Below are positions 51,653-62,089 of a stretch of DNA of 64,000 bases, one piece after another (position 1 is the first letter of the stretch; each line of letters starts with the position of its first letter). The notes under the pieces were generated by a model. The model saw only the letters and a program-made list of their open reading frames with translations. It did not search any database and had not been told where the DNA came from. The translations under genes and the position numbers were made by a program. This DNA comes from Enterobacter sp. RHBSTW-00175 (GTDB lineage: Bacteria; Pseudomonadota; Gammaproteobacteria; Enterobacterales; Enterobacteriaceae). Where the stretch lies: positions 4,588,001 to 4,652,000 of the forward strand of contig NZ_CP055930.1 of assembly GCF_013927005.1 (NCBI RefSeq), given 5' to 3'.

Positions 51653-51746
51653 GACTCACTCCATCATTGTAGTGGGAATTATTTACGCCCGTTATTACAA
51701 TCGGGCTAATGATGGGTGAGTTTTACTTATTTGAGGGTACTAAATA

Positions 51747-51760
51747 TTAATCCTCATCAA
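51747..51760. promoter_or_regulatory. FNR-type site upstream of ynfE
   Basis: TTAAT-CCTC-ATCAA; on the coding strand TTGAT-N4-ATTAA, one mismatch from the FNR consensus. It lies about 100 bp before the ynfE start, consistent with anaerobic activation, which is known in E. coli. Confidence 0.65.
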
Positions 51761-51796
51761 TTCAAAGGGTATTGTTGCAGCGATATTGGATAAAAA

Positions 51797-52090
51797 TCAC
51801 TGCGGTTCACCTTGCGTGCTGTCCTGAGTGCCCGCTGCCGCACCGTTTCCTGTGCGGATGTACAAAATTTTGAAGGTGTCGTTGGCACAATGCCCAACTA
51901 CCTGCGCATCGGGCTGGTCGGCCTGATCGTTCGGCACGATGTTCAGCGTAAAGCCTGTTTCAGGCACGCCGTTGTTAATAATCTTCTGCTGGATGTCGCT
52001 TTTAATTCGCTCGCACGAATCCGGGGCAGCCAGAATGGCCGGGGAAACACTCATCAACAGCAGGGCGGTAATCCAGGGTAACCGTTTCAT
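51797..52090 (-). CDS. ynfD: YnfD, DUF1161 exported protein
   Basis: 97 residues from ATG 52090 with AGGAG 7 bp upstream; a longer frame to 52150 is rejected. Signal peptide WITALLLMSVSPAILA, then CERIKSDIQQKIINNGV and GHCANDTFKILYIR, the DUF1161 pattern with two cysteines that may form a disulfide. Function unknown. Same position as in E. coli. Confidence 0.9.
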   Translation of the reverse strand: MKRLPWITALLLMSVSPAILAAPDSCERIKSDIQQKIINNGVPETGFTLNIVPNDQADQPDAQVVGHCANDTFKILYIRTGNGAAAGTQDSTQGEPQ

Positions 52091-52200
52091 CTGTAGCTCC
52101 TTTTCTCTTCTCTGTATATAGAATGATTTTAGCAGGGTTCGCGTAAACATATGTATTTGCTAATATGATTGGGAATTATCTCCCTGTATCGGTAAATAAT

Positions 52201-52911
52201 GTGAAGAAATACGCAGTGATGACGCTTCTGGCTACGGTGCTGGTGGGGTGCGATAACGCCTCTACGCCGTTGTCTTTTTCGCCGGAGATGGCCAGTTTCT
52301 CAAATGAGTTTGATTTTGATCCCCTTCGCGGGCCGGTAAAAGACTTTACCCAGACGTTGCTCAACGATAAGGGTGAAGTCTCGAAACGGGTAACGGGCAC
52401 GGTATCAACAGAAGGGTGCTTTGATACGCTGGAATTACACGACCTGGAGGCCAATACCGGTGTCGCGCTGGTACTTGATGCCAACTACTATCTCGACGCG
52501 GAAACGCAGCAACGTAAGGTGAAATTGCAGGGCAAATGCCAGCTTGCGGAACTGCCTTCGGCAGGCGTGACCTGGGACACCGACGACAATGGGTTTGTGG
52601 TGGCCGCGCACGGAAAAGAGATGGAAGTGAAGTATCGCTATGATGCAGAAGGGTATCCGCTGGGTAAAACCACGGTATCCGGCGAGCAACATCTGTCTGT
52701 TCAGGCCACGCCGTCAAAAGATGTGCGTAAAAAACTGGACTACACGGCAATCAGCCTGCTAAACGACAAGCAGCTCGGGCACGTAAAACAGAGCTGCGAT
52801 TACGATCGACATAACAACCCGGTCACCTGCCAATTGCTTATCACCGACGACAGCGTAAAACCGGCAGTTGAACGCAAGTACACCATCAAGAACAGCATTG
52901 ATTACTATTGA
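52201..52911 (+). CDS. ynfC: YnfC, UPF0257 lipoprotein
   Basis: 236 residues when started at GTG 52201, equal to the E. coli length; this places lipobox LVGC at 14-17. ATG 52165 gives a longer, less likely leader. The body FTPEMASFSN-type region (SFSPEMASFSNEFDFDPLRG) and GKCQLAELPSAGV are almost identical to E. coli YnfC. Outer-membrane lipoprotein of unknown function. Confidence 0.93.
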   Translation: MKKYAVMTLLATVLVGCDNASTPLSFSPEMASFSNEFDFDPLRGPVKDFTQTLLNDKGEVSKRVTGTVSTEGCFDTLELHDLEANTGVALVLDANYYLDAETQQRKVKLQGKCQLAELPSAGVTWDTDDNGFVVAAHGKEMEVKYRYDAEGYPLGKTTVSGEQHLSVQATPSKDVRKKLDYTAISLLNDKQLGHVKQSCDYDRHNNPVTCQLLITDDSVKPAVERKYTIKNSIDYY

Positions 52912-52920
52912 TGAAATGAA

Positions 52921-52948
52921 AACCGCGCAGGTTATTGCGCGGTTGGTT
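52921..52948. terminator. Bidirectional terminator between ynfC and speG
   Basis: AACCGCGCA-GGTTAT-TGCGCGGTT with GGTTTT after it, and AAAA before it for the opposite strand. Confidence 0.85.
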
Positions 52949-53492
52949 TTAGCAGGCTTGCAGAAGATGCTTTGTGTCCGGCCAGGTGTTGATGCTGGAA
53001 GATACACATGCGAATGGTGTTGCGGTACTCACCATTGATAAAGAACTCATGAATCAGCTCACCTTCCACCATAAAGCCCAGTTTGCGGTAGATATGGATC
53101 GCTTTTTCGTTCTCTTTATCGACGATGAGATACAGCTTATAGAGATTCAGGACGTTAAACCCATAATCCATCGCCAGCTTTGCCGCCCGTGACGCCAGGC
53201 CCTTACCCTGGTATTCCGGCGAAATAATTATCTGAAATTCCGCCCGACGGTGAACGTGGTTTATCTCAACCAGTTCGACCAGACCGGCTTTTTCGCCTTC
53301 ACACTCCACTACAAAACGCCGCTCACTTTGGTCGTGAATGTGCTTATCGTAGAGATCTGACAGCTCGACAAACGCTTCGTAAGGCTCTTCAAACCAGTAG
53401 CGCATCACGCTGGCATTGTTATCGAGCTGATGGACGAAGCGCAGATCCTCGCGTTCCAGCGGACGAAGTTTAACGGCTAACATATCGGCCAT
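52932..53492 (-). CDS. speG: SpeG, spermidine N1-acetyltransferase
   Basis: 186 residues, GNAT fold. The acetyl-CoA loop is [20 protein letters not shown] (about 85-104). Near-identical to E. coli SpeG through the core ([20 protein letters not shown]). It acetylates spermidine and spermine to limit polyamine toxicity, notably in the cold. The last few codons overlap the terminator stem. The N-terminal residues differ from E. coli. Confidence 0.97.
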   Translation of the reverse strand: MADMLAVKLRPLEREDLRFVHQLDNNASVMRYWFEEPYEAFVELSDLYDKHIHDQSERRFVVECEGEKAGLVELVEINHVHRRAEFQIIISPEYQGKGLASRAAKLAMDYGFNVLNLYKLYLIVDKENEKAIHIYRKLGFMVEGELIHEFFINGEYRNTIRMCIFQHQHLAGHKASSASLLKPTAQ

Positions 53493-53507
53493 ACTGACTC
53501 CGTGACA

Positions 53508-53846
53508 TCAGGGGGCAACAGTGCGGCCGGTACGGCGATCCAGGCAGCGCAGCGTGTTAGGTTCCCAGTAGGCATTGACGTTCGCGCTTTGCTGGCACTT
53601 ATCACGCGCATCAAAAGCGACATCTTCTTTGTCCCACTCTTTTTCAGTCCGCTTGTTCACCTTTTGACGAAGGTTGCGGGTGTCATTCCATTGTTCTTTG
53701 TCCATAGCAGCGTTCTGGCGGCTTTGCGCGCTATCACCAGACTCGATGACCAGCTTGCTGGTTTCGGCTGATGCGGTGGCGGCGAAGGCGAACGTTGACA
53801 GCGCGAGTATCGCTGACAGACAAAGGCGTTTGCTTAATGTAGTCAT
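53508..53846 (-). CDS. ynfB: YnfB, DUF1283 exported protein
   Basis: 112 residues with a signal peptide ([20 protein letters not shown]). The mature part is highly charged ([22 protein letters not shown], in part) and ends [16 protein letters not shown], matching the UPF0482 family. Periplasmic, function unknown. 15 bp downstream of the speG start in the same direction, so it precedes speG in a possible operon. Confidence 0.93.
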   Translation of the reverse strand: MTTLSKRLCLSAILALSTFAFAATASAETSKLVIESGDSAQSRQNAAMDKEQWNDTRNLRQKVNKRTEKEWDKEDVAFDARDKCQQSANVNAYWEPNTLRCLDRRTGRTVAP

Positions 53847-53998
53847 CGCGTTTCCTTTTTAATGGGTGCAGATAAACGTTTTACCCAACCCGGATTCTAC
53901 ACCAATCCAAAAGGACGGCATACCCGTGCGGCAGGTATGGAAAAGTAAAGGAGATTATCGCGTATGATGTCTCAATCAATCCTCAAAAGATGTTCGAT

Positions 53999-54325
53999 AT
54001 GATTAAAACAACGCTGCTTTTTTTTGCCACCGCACTGTGTGAAATCATCGGTTGTTTCTTACCCTGGCTCTGGCTGAAAAAGGGGGCTTCGGTATTCCTG
54101 CTGGTTCCCGCCGGGATAGCGCTGGCACTTTTTGTCTGGCTGTTAACGCTGCATCCCGCCGCCAGTGGCCGGGTCTACGCGGCCTACGGTGGCGTATACG
54201 TTTGCACGGCGCTGCTCTGGCTTCGGGTTGTGGACGGTGTCAAACTGAGCCTGTACGACTGGGCTGGCGCGCTGGTTGCACTGTGCGGGATGCTGATCAT
54301 CGTGGCAGGATGGGGGCGCACGTAG
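53999..54325 (+). CDS. ynfA: YnfA, UPF0060 membrane protein
   Basis: 108 residues from ATG 53999, the E. coli length; ATG 53990 is 3 codons upstream. Four membrane helices, nearly identical to E. coli ([40 protein letters not shown]). SMR-related fold; some homologues are reported as multidrug exporters. Confidence 0.95.
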   Translation: MIKTTLLFFATALCEIIGCFLPWLWLKKGASVFLLVPAGIALALFVWLLTLHPAASGRVYAAYGGVYVCTALLWLRVVDGVKLSLYDWAGALVALCGMLIIVAGWGRT

Positions 54326-54333
54326 GTGCCCCA

Positions 54334-54372
54334 ATTTTGTGATCGCTCGCTTATTTTGTGATCATTATACTT
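54334..54372 (+). promoter_or_regulatory. rspA promoter region with direct ATTTTGTGATC repeats
   Basis: ATTTTGTGATC occurs at 54334-54344 and 54353-54363, 19 bp apart, followed by a -10-like TATACT (54367-54372). The repeats carry CRP-like TGTGA half-sites. RspR (ydfH product, encoded 8 kb away) represses rspAB in E. coli. Confidence 0.5.
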
Positions 54373-54436
54373 GTATGGTAGTAGTGTAGTTGAGTAAATT
54401 TCCTGCATCACAACGAGCGATGTAAGGAACTGGATT

Positions 54437-55651
54437 ATGAAGATTGTCGGGGCTGAAGTATTTGTGACCTGTCCGGGGCGCAACTTTGTCACCCTTAAAA
54501 TCACCACCGATGAGGGAATTGTCGGCCTGGGTGATGCCACGCTGAACGGGCGTGAGCTGTCCGTTGCCTCTTACCTGAAAGATCATCTCTGCCCGCAGCT
54601 GATTGGTCGCGATGCCCACCGAATCGAAGATATCTGGCAGTTCTTCTACAAAGGTGCCTACTGGCGTCGCGGGCCGGTAACCATGTCGGCGATTTCTGCC
54701 GTAGACATGGCGCTGTGGGACATCAAAGCGAAAGCCGCCAATATGCCGTTATACCAGCTGCTGGGTGGCGCATCCCGTGAAGGCGTGATGGTGTATTGCC
54801 ATACCACGGGTCACACCATTGATGATGTGCTGGAAGACTATGCGCGTCACAAAGAGATGGGCTTCAAAGCCATTCGCGTCCAGTGCGGCGTACCGGGAAT
54901 GAAAACCACTTACGGCATGTCTAAAGGAAAAGGGCTGGCCTATGAACCTGCCACCAAGGGCCACTGGCCGGAAGAGCAGTTGTGGTCAACGGAAAAATAC
55001 CTCGATTTCACGCCGAAATTGTTTGATGCCGTGCGTAGCAAGTATGGCTTTAATGAACACCTGCTGCACGACATGCACCACCGCCTGACGCCAATTGAAG
55101 CGGCGCGTTTCGGCAAGAGCATCGAAGAATTCCGCATGTTCTGGATGGAAGATCCTACCCCTGCGGAAAACCAGGAGTGCTTCCGTCTGATTCGCCAGCA
55201 CACCGTTACCCCGATTGCGGTGGGCGAAGTGTTCAACAGCATCTGGGATTGCAAACAGCTCATCGAAGAGCAGCTTATCGACTACATCCGTACCACCATC
55301 ACCCATGCGGGTGGGATCACGGGGATGCGTCGTATTGCTGATTTCGCCTCGCTGTATCAGGTGCGCACTGGCTCGCATGGCCCGTCTGATTTGTCACCGA
55401 TATGTCACGCGGCTGCACTGCACTTTGACCTGTGGGTGCCGAATTTTGGCGTGCAGGAATATATGGGCTATTCCGAGCAGATGCTGGAAGTCTTCCCACA
55501 TAGCTGGAGCTTTGATAACGGCTATATGCACCCGGGTGACAAACCGGGGCTGGGCATCGAATTCGACGAAAAACTGGCGGCGAAATATCCGTACGATCCG
55601 GCCTACCTGCCGGTGGCTCGTCTTGAAGATGGCACGCTGTGGAACTGGTAA
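54437..55651 (+). CDS. rspA: RspA, mannonate/altronate-dehydratase-family enolase
   Basis: 404 residues of the enolase superfamily. N-terminal capping domain, then the barrel with acidic metal ligands in [24 protein letters not shown] and VGEVFNS, and the catalytic His in [17 protein letters not shown] region ([13 protein letters not shown]). RspA proteins dehydrate D-mannonate weakly. In E. coli the gene was first linked to starvation sensing. Operon with rspB. Confidence 0.95.
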   Translation: MKIVGAEVFVTCPGRNFVTLKITTDEGIVGLGDATLNGRELSVASYLKDHLCPQLIGRDAHRIEDIWQFFYKGAYWRRGPVTMSAISAVDMALWDIKAKAANMPLYQLLGGASREGVMVYCHTTGHTIDDVLEDYARHKEMGFKAIRVQCGVPGMKTTYGMSKGKGLAYEPATKGHWPEEQLWSTEKYLDFTPKLFDAVRSKYGFNEHLLHDMHHRLTPIEAARFGKSIEEFRMFWMEDPTPAENQECFRLIRQHTVTPIAVGEVFNSIWDCKQLIEEQLIDYIRTTITHAGGITGMRRIADFASLYQVRTGSHGPSDLSPICHAAALHFDLWVPNFGVQEYMGYSEQMLEVFPHSWSFDNGYMHPGDKPGLGIEFDEKLAAKYPYDPAYLPVARLEDGTLWNW

Positions 55652-55665
55652 AACAGGAGCGAACA

Positions 55666-56685
55666 ATGAAAAGTGTAGTGATTCAAAAACCGAATGAACT
55701 GGTGATTGAAGAGCGCCCGCTCCCGGTGCCCGCTGCCGGTGAAGTTCGCGTCAAAATCAAACTTGCCGGGATCTGCGGTTCAGACAGCCATATCTATCGC
55801 GGTCACAACCCCTTTGCCAAATATCCGCGTGTTATCGGCCATGAGTTCTTTGGCGTGATTGATGCCGTGGGCGAGGGGATTGATGCCTCCCGTGTTGGGC
55901 AGCGCGTGTCGGTTGATCCGGTTATTAGCTGCGGTCATTGTTATCAGTGCTCAGTCGGGAAACCAAACGTCTGTGCATCCCTTGTGGTGCTGGGCGTACA
56001 CCGTGACGGTGGCTTCAGTGAGTACGCCGTGGTGCCGTCAAAAAACGCGTGGGTTATTCCCGATGCTATCCCCGATAAACATGCGGTAATGGTCGAACCT
56101 TTCACCATTGCGGCGAACGTGACCGGGCAGGCCAAACCCACAGAACAGGATGTGGCCCTGATATTCGGCGCGGGCCCGATGGGGCTTGTCACCGTGCAGG
56201 CGCTGAAAGGGGTTTACAAGGTGAAACAGGTCATCGTCGTCGACAGGATTGATGAACGCCTGGCGATGGCCGAACGTAGCGGCGCGGATTGGGTATTCAA
56301 CAACGCCGAGCGCTCCGTGCAGTCCGTACTGGAAGAAAAAGGCGTCAAACCGACGCTGATTATTGATGCCGCGTGTCATCCATCCATTCTACAGGAGGCT
56401 ATCACCCTGGCCGCACCGGCAGCCCGCATTGTGCTGATGGGCTTCTCCAGTGAACCGAGCCAGATTGTGCAGCAGGGTATTACCGGCAAAGAACTGTCGA
56501 TTTTCTCGTCGCGCCTGAATGCACACAAATTCCCGGTCGTTATTGAGTGGCTGGAAAAAGGGCTTATCGACCCGGAAAAACTGGTTACTCATACCTTTGA
56601 CTATCACCACGTAATAGACGCCATTGAACTGTTTGAGAAAGACCAGCGGCAGTGCTGCAAAGTCTTGCTCACATTCGACCAATAA
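55666..56685 (+). CDS. rspB: RspB, zinc-dependent alcohol dehydrogenase family
   Basis: 339 residues from ATG 55666 with AGGAG 8 bp upstream. Medium-chain dehydrogenase: catalytic zinc region GICGSDSHIYRG and GHEFFGVIDAVGEG, structural zinc-type cysteines CGHCYQCSVGKPNVC, and NAD fold FGAGPMGLVTVQ. Probably oxidises a sugar acid such as L-gulonate (as suggested for RspAB). 14 bp after rspA. Confidence 0.95.
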   Translation: MKSVVIQKPNELVIEERPLPVPAAGEVRVKIKLAGICGSDSHIYRGHNPFAKYPRVIGHEFFGVIDAVGEGIDASRVGQRVSVDPVISCGHCYQCSVGKPNVCASLVVLGVHRDGGFSEYAVVPSKNAWVIPDAIPDKHAVMVEPFTIAANVTGQAKPTEQDVALIFGAGPMGLVTVQALKGVYKVKQVIVVDRIDERLAMAERSGADWVFNNAERSVQSVLEEKGVKPTLIIDAACHPSILQEAITLAAPAARIVLMGFSSEPSQIVQQGITGKELSIFSSRLNAHKFPVVIEWLEKGLIDPEKLVTHTFDYHHVIDAIELFEKDQRQCCKVLLTFDQ

Positions 56686-56758
56686 CAATAAGTGCGGTTA
56701 AGAGCCTGCACAGACAGGCTCTACGTGGTACGCATCTTACCTTTCAGAGATAGCCATT

Positions 56759-58135
56759 ATGACTCAGACACAACCTCAAAGAACGACCTCGGATCTGGTG
56801 AAAGCCGCTGTTTCCGGCTGGCTTGGCACCGCGCTCGAGTTCATGGATTTTCAGCTTTATTCGCTGGGTGCTGCCCTTGTCTTCCATGAGATCTTTTTCC
56901 CGGAGCAATCCGCTGCGATGGCATTGATCCTGGCGATGGGAACCTATGGTGCAGGCTATATTGCGCGCATCGTCGGGGCGTTTATTTTCGGCAGAATGGG
57001 CGACAGAATCGGCCGCAAAAAAGTGCTGTTCATCACCATCACGATGATGGGGATCTGTACCACCCTGATTGGCGTATTACCCACCTACGCACAGATAGGC
57101 ATCTTTGCCCCTGTTCTGCTCGTCACATTACGCATTATCCAGGGGCTTGGCGCCGGGGCAGAAATCTCTGGTGCGGGAACCATGCTTGCCGAATATGCAC
57201 CGAAAGGTAAGCGCGGCATCATCTCTTCACTGGTGGCGATGGGGACCAACTGCGGAACGCTGAGCGCGACAGCCATCTGGGCGTTGATGTTCTTTGTCCT
57301 CGATCGTGAAGAGCTGGTGGCATGGGGCTGGCGTATTCCGTTCCTGGCAAGCGTGGTGGTGATGATATTTGCTATCTGGCTGCGAATGAACCTCAAAGAA
57401 AGCCCGGTCTTTGAGAAGGTCAGCGATCAAGACAGCGTGGAGCAGGTCCCTGAGCAGGAAACGACGCTGGGTGCGATGTTCAAAAGCAAATCGTTCTGGC
57501 TGGCAACCGGTCTGCGTTTTGGTCAGGCGGGTAACTCTGGACTGATTCAGACCTTCCTGGCGGGCTATCTGGTGCAGACGTTGCTGTTTAATAAGAGCAT
57601 TCCAACCGATGCGCTGATGATAAGCTCCATTCTGGGGTTCATCACCATTCCGCTGCTGGGCTGGCTGTCTGACAAAATCGGGCGTCGTCTGCCTTACATT
57701 GTTCTTAACATCTCGGCCATCATCCTGGCGTACCCGATGCTGTCGATCATCGTCGACAAAACCTACACCCCGGGTGTGATCATGCTCTCGATCATTATTA
57801 TCCACAACTTCGCCGTACTGGGGCTGTTCGCGCTGGAAAACATCACCATGGCGGAAATGTTCGGCTCGCGTAACCGCTTTACCCGCATGGCCATCTCGAA
57901 AGAGGCGGGCGGCCTGGTGGCGGTTGGGTTTGGTCCGGTGCTGGCGGGTATCTTCTGCAACATGACCGGCTCCTGGTGGCCTATTGTGGTGATGATGGTG
58001 GTGTACTCACTGATAGGCCTGTTGTCCGCAATTTTAATGCCGGAAGTGTGCGATCGGGATTTGAGCGCAGCCGAAGATGCCGCAGAGGCTAAAGCGTTAA
58101 ACGTTAACGCGCATAAATACGGGGTGCAGCCATGA
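56759..58135 (+). CDS. ydfJ: YdfJ, MFS metabolite:H+ symporter
   Basis: 458 residues, 12 membrane helices. Motif A GRMGDRIGRKKVLF lies between TM2 and TM3. It follows E. coli YdfJ closely (MDFQLYSLGAALVFHEIFFP). In E. coli K-12 this gene is split by the Qin prophage; here it is complete. Likely takes up the substrate of RspAB. Confidence 0.94.
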   Translation: MTQTQPQRTTSDLVKAAVSGWLGTALEFMDFQLYSLGAALVFHEIFFPEQSAAMALILAMGTYGAGYIARIVGAFIFGRMGDRIGRKKVLFITITMMGICTTLIGVLPTYAQIGIFAPVLLVTLRIIQGLGAGAEISGAGTMLAEYAPKGKRGIISSLVAMGTNCGTLSATAIWALMFFVLDREELVAWGWRIPFLASVVVMIFAIWLRMNLKESPVFEKVSDQDSVEQVPEQETTLGAMFKSKSFWLATGLRFGQAGNSGLIQTFLAGYLVQTLLFNKSIPTDALMISSILGFITIPLLGWLSDKIGRRLPYIVLNISAIILAYPMLSIIVDKTYTPGVIMLSIIIIHNFAVLGLFALENITMAEMFGSRNRFTRMAISKEAGGLVAVGFGPVLAGIFCNMTGSWWPIVVMMVVYSLIGLLSAILMPEVCDRDLSAAEDAAEAKALNVNAHKYGVQP

Positions 58136-58169
58136 GTTTTATTCATAACCGATAATAGCAATTCAGCAC

Positions 58170-58197
58170 CCATCACCCGGCGTTGGCTGGGTGATGG
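58170..58197 (+). terminator. Hairpin after ydfJ
   Basis: CCATCACCC / GGGTGATGG, 9-bp stem with a 10-nt loop, followed by ATTAAAAGG. No real T-run, so only a probable terminator. Confidence 0.6.
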
Positions 58198-58318
58198 ATT
58201 AAAAGGAGGTGTGCCAGATAATAACTATATGTTTTCCCGAATAATAATAAATATTTATCACAATAATGTCAGGGGCTATTTCGGTTTTTAAATGTTATTT
58301 ATCTTGTGAGAATGGATC

Positions 58319-59875
58319 ATGTCACGGAAAAACAGAAAAATAACCATTCCGGTTAGTATCGGATACGGCTTGACGGATATTATGGGTGGCGGTGCTTTTA
58401 CCGTTATTGGCGCCTGGTTACTCTTTTTCTACACCACCTTTGTTGGCTTGTCCCCGGTAGAGGCGGCATCTATTGTGGCGATTGCGCGCATTGTCGATGC
58501 CATCGTCAGCCTCTTTATGGGCAGCTTTACCGACCACTTTTATAAACATTATTTTGGCAAGAAATTTGGCCGCCGACGCTTTTTCCTGTTAATCGGCGCT
58601 CCATTAATGCTGGTATATGCACTGCTCTGGCTTGATGGTATGAATTACGGCTTTTATCTTGCCGTATATTTAGCCTTCGAAATTATTGCGGCAATGGTTC
58701 TCATCCCGTGGGAAACCCTGCCATCAGAAATGACCAAAGACTTTAATTCACGTACCAAGCTATCGACCTGCCGAATGTTTTTATCGGCGTCCGGTACGTT
58801 TCTCGCCACCTTTATTCCAGGACTGCTCATCGGTTACTTTGGCGAAAAGAGTGCCCATGCGTACCTGATTAACGGGGTTATCTTTGCGGTGCTGTTTATG
58901 GTCTGCGTGTTCATTTCCTGGAAAGTCACCTGGGAACGCGAACTGACGCCAGAAATGAAAGCGAGTATAGATAAACGGGAACCACGTAAAACGCGGGTGG
59001 AACAACTGGCGGCCTTTTGCCAGCTTTTCAAGGATTATGGCTCCACTCTTAAGATCCGCGCGTTCAGAAAACATCTGGCTATCTATCTGCTCTCCTTCAC
59101 CGGCAAAGATGTTTACAACACGGTGTTCGTCTTCTTTTGCGTTTACTGCCTGAATGTCTCTTCATCGCTGGCGGGAAGCTTGCTGTCGATGAGTATTGTC
59201 GGGCTGCCCGTTACGCTTCTTGCAGGTATCGGGATCATCAAATTTGGCCCGTCAAAACTCTATATCTTTGCGTATTCGCTGATGATGCTGTGTCTGGGCG
59301 GTTTCTTCGCGGTGTACCAAATCCCGGCGCTCAACACGGTGTCCACGCTGGTTATTCTGGCCGGGCTTTACCAGGTCGGGCGTTCGGTGCTGGAGTTCAC
59401 GCCGTGGAATGTGTTCCCGTTCATTCCGGATATTGACGAAATGATCAGTCACCAGCGACGAGAAGGGCTTTTTGCCGCCGTCATGACTTTTGCCCGTAAA
59501 ACGACCGTTGCAGTTGCGACCTTTATTGTCGGTTTACTGCTGCAAAATGGCGGTTTCGTGAAGGGGAGTCAAACCCAGCCGCCGGAAGCGATTCATACCA
59601 TCGCCATGCTGTTGTTTATCGGCACGGCCGGGCTGTTGATCCTGGCCCTGTGGCAGGCACTGACGTTCCACCTTAACAAACGTACCCACAAGATTTTTGT
59701 TGATGAACTGGATCGTCTGAAAGCGAACGGCTCTGCACAGCAGGCCACGCCTGAAGCACGCCGGGTGGTGGAAGATCTGACAGGGTATTCCTGGGACACA
59801 CTGTGTCTGGGGGAGAACGCCTGGTCGGGAAGCATTTCTCAAGGGACATTTTCCGCGAAGCAGAGTGGTTTATAG
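58319..59875 (+). CDS. GPH-family sugar transporter (TogT/oligogalacturonide-like)
   Basis: 518 residues with 12 membrane helices; the GPH motif is seen in FGRRRFFLLIGAPLM and ALLWLDGMNYGFYLAVYL. The N-terminal PVSIGYGLTDIMGGGAFTVI matches my recollection of the oligogalacturonide transporter TogT. It is not in the E. coli K-12 version of this locus. With RspAB and YdfI it suggests import of an uronate or oligouronide. Confidence 0.85.
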   Translation: MSRKNRKITIPVSIGYGLTDIMGGGAFTVIGAWLLFFYTTFVGLSPVEAASIVAIARIVDAIVSLFMGSFTDHFYKHYFGKKFGRRRFFLLIGAPLMLVYALLWLDGMNYGFYLAVYLAFEIIAAMVLIPWETLPSEMTKDFNSRTKLSTCRMFLSASGTFLATFIPGLLIGYFGEKSAHAYLINGVIFAVLFMVCVFISWKVTWERELTPEMKASIDKREPRKTRVEQLAAFCQLFKDYGSTLKIRAFRKHLAIYLLSFTGKDVYNTVFVFFCVYCLNVSSSLAGSLLSMSIVGLPVTLLAGIGIIKFGPSKLYIFAYSLMMLCLGGFFAVYQIPALNTVSTLVILAGLYQVGRSVLEFTPWNVFPFIPDIDEMISHQRREGLFAAVMTFARKTTVAVATFIVGLLLQNGGFVKGSQTQPPEAIHTIAMLLFIGTAGLLILALWQALTFHLNKRTHKIFVDELDRLKANGSAQQATPEARRVVEDLTGYSWDTLCLGENAWSGSISQGTFSAKQSGL

Positions 59876-60092
59876 CTTTTGCCTTAGATGTCACACAACT
59901 TAATTTTTATATCACACCAATTAGACGAAAGTTAATGTAAATCAATATTCGGTCCAGCGCATTCAGTATGGTTATGGCTCATCCAAAATTATACACACTG
60001 CCATTCTAGTTGGTGTAGTCAGCAAGTCCGCAGCGGTGATGATGTTGCCGCTGCAGGGTTACATTTTTCATTTACGACAACGAGTCTCAATC

Positions 60093-61556
60093 ATGGAAAA
60101 CCGGTTATTAAAGGCGAAAGCTACGCTTCCTCAGTACGATCGCGACAGCCTTAAGACGCGCATTGTTCATTTAGGGTTTGGCGCATTCCACCGTGCGCAC
60201 CAGGCGGTGTATACCGATATCCTTGCCGCTGAACAGGGTAGCGACTGGGGTTACTGCGAAGTAAACCTGATTGGTGGTGAGCAGCAAATTGCCGATCTCA
60301 AGGCTCAGGATAATCTCTACACCGTTGCCGAAATGTCTGCTGATGCGTGGACCTCTCGCGTGGTGGGCGTGGTGAACAAGGCGCTGCATGTTCAGATGGA
60401 TGGCCTGGAAACCGTGCTGGCGGTGATGTGCGAACCCCAGGTCGCGATTGTGTCGCTCACCATTACGGAGAAAGGCTATTGCCACTCTCCGGCGACCGGA
60501 CAATTGATGCTCGACAATCCGTTCATCGTTGCTGACCTGCAAAATCCTCACCAGCCAAAATCTGCGCCTGGCGTGATTGTCGAAGCGCTGGCACGCCGTA
60601 AAGCGGCAGGGGTACCGGCCTTTACGGTGATGTCCTGCGATAACATGCCTGAAAACGGCCATGTGATGCGCAATGTCACCTGTGCCTATGCCCGCGCGCT
60701 GGATAGCGAACTGGCGGAGTGGATTGAAGCGAACGTTACATTCCCGTCCACCATGGTGGATCGTATTGTTCCGGCAGTAACGGCTGAAACGCTGGATAAA
60801 ATTGAGCAACTGACCGGCGTACGTGACCCGGCAGGTGTGGCCTGCGAACCGTTCCGTCAGTGGGTCATCGAAGACAACTTTGTTGCTGGTCGCCCGCAGT
60901 GGGAAAAAGCCGGCGCAGAACTGGTTGCAGACGTTATCCCGTTTGAAGAGATGAAGTTACGAATGCTGAACGGTAGCCACTCATTCCTGGCGTACCTGGG
61001 TTATCTGGCCGGTTATCAGCACATCAACGATTGCATGGAAGATGTCCACTATCGCCGTGCGGCGCACGCGCTAATGCTGAAAGAACAAGCGCCGACGTTA
61101 AAAGTGAAAGGGGTCGATCTGGCACATTATGCCGATCAGCTGATTGCACGTTACAGCAACCCGGCGTTGCGTCACCGTACCTGGCAAATTGCGATGGACG
61201 GCAGCCAGAAATTGCCTCAGCGGATGCTGGATTCCGTGCGCTGGCATCTGGTTCATCAGCGTAGCTTCCCTTTGCTGGCACTGGGTGTGGCAGGCTGGAT
61301 GCGCTATGTCGGTGGTGTGGATGAGCAGGGTAACGCCATTGAGGTGAGCGATCCGCAGCTGGCGGTTATTCAGGCCGCAGTGAAAGGCAGTGCCGAAGGT
61401 GAAAGCCGGGTGAAAGCGCTGCTGGGCATTGACGCCATCTTCGGTAAGGAATTGCCGCAGGAGACTGTCTTTGTTGATGCGGTGATGAAAGCCTATCAGT
61501 CATTACTGGCGAACGGTGCGAAAGCCACGGTTGAAGCCTACGCCGGGCAGTTGTAA
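60093..61556 (+). CDS. ydfI: YdfI, mannitol-dehydrogenase-family uronate reductase
   Basis: 487 residues from ATG 60093 ([13 protein letters not shown]); the frame extension to 60036 has no ribosome site. Long-chain dehydrogenase fold: NAD region [17 protein letters not shown], catalytic Lys in [16 protein letters not shown]. Reduces or oxidises fructuronate/mannonate-type sugar acids. Same order as E. coli ydfI-ydfZ. Confidence 0.94.
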   Translation: MENRLLKAKATLPQYDRDSLKTRIVHLGFGAFHRAHQAVYTDILAAEQGSDWGYCEVNLIGGEQQIADLKAQDNLYTVAEMSADAWTSRVVGVVNKALHVQMDGLETVLAVMCEPQVAIVSLTITEKGYCHSPATGQLMLDNPFIVADLQNPHQPKSAPGVIVEALARRKAAGVPAFTVMSCDNMPENGHVMRNVTCAYARALDSELAEWIEANVTFPSTMVDRIVPAVTAETLDKIEQLTGVRDPAGVACEPFRQWVIEDNFVAGRPQWEKAGAELVADVIPFEEMKLRMLNGSHSFLAYLGYLAGYQHINDCMEDVHYRRAAHALMLKEQAPTLKVKGVDLAHYADQLIARYSNPALRHRTWQIAMDGSQKLPQRMLDSVRWHLVHQRSFPLLALGVAGWMRYVGGVDEQGNAIEVSDPQLAVIQAAVKGSAEGESRVKALLGIDAIFGKELPQETVFVDAVMKAYQSLLANGAKATVEAYAGQL

Positions 61557-61563
61557 TCCATCA

Positions 61564-61587
61564 CATGCCGCCGTTCGCGGCGGCATG
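61564..61587. terminator. Hairpin between convergent ydfI and ydfZ
   Basis: CATGCCGCCG-TTCG-CGGCGGCATG, perfect 10-bp stem with a UUCG loop, 8 bp after the ydfI stop. Confidence 0.8.
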
Positions 61588-61598
61588 TTCCGCACGTT

Positions 61599-61802
61599 TT
61601 AGTGCATACCAAGGCGAATCAGTTCTATCGGTTCAAACTTCCCTTCGCATCCTTCCACTTCAACCGTTTTGCTACGACGCACATGTGCGGCATCCAGGCC
61701 GTTGCTGTGAATCGCTTTAATAATGCCGGTGCGGCCTGTGCCGTTAATCATCACGCGGCTGCCTGTGGTAATTGCGTTACGGTTACGATCGTAAGTCATC
61801 AT
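61599..61802 (-). CDS. ydfZ: YdfZ, putative selenium-binding small protein
   Basis: 67 residues, as in E. coli ([18 protein letters not shown] start, ending LIRLGMH). E. coli YdfZ was found to carry selenium. The gene is FNR-induced there. Here a Cys is found in VEGCEGKF. The upstream region (61803-61930) is AT-rich with TTTGATCAAA, but I see no well-spaced FNR box. Confidence 0.94.
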   Translation of the reverse strand: MMTYDRNRNAITTGSRVMINGTGRTGIIKAIHSNGLDAAHVRRSKTVEVEGCEGKFEPIELIRLGMH

Positions 61803-62089
61803 GGTATTTTCTCCTCTCTTGCTTAGCCGTTACGGCGATATTCATCTCTTGCCGCTTTCGGAGAACTATAAATACGCCTCTCAGCCACGCATTTTTTTGT
61901 TTTTGATCAAACTCACACTTTTTTCTCAATTTTCGTAGGGGTTGACGTAACCCAACAGGTATTTACAAAGCGGACAGTTATTTTCTTTTATTGATAGTTT
62001 CTGCATGTGACTGTTTAAGGTTTGTTTATATAGCGAATGTCACTCTGTATTCAGAAAATAACTCTTCAGCGGAATAAGGAGCCAGGCTT

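Noticed and set aside
61890..61915. TTTGATCAAA upstream of ydfZ as an FNR box
   Set aside because: The two half-sites overlap and lack the 4-bp spacer that FNR needs.
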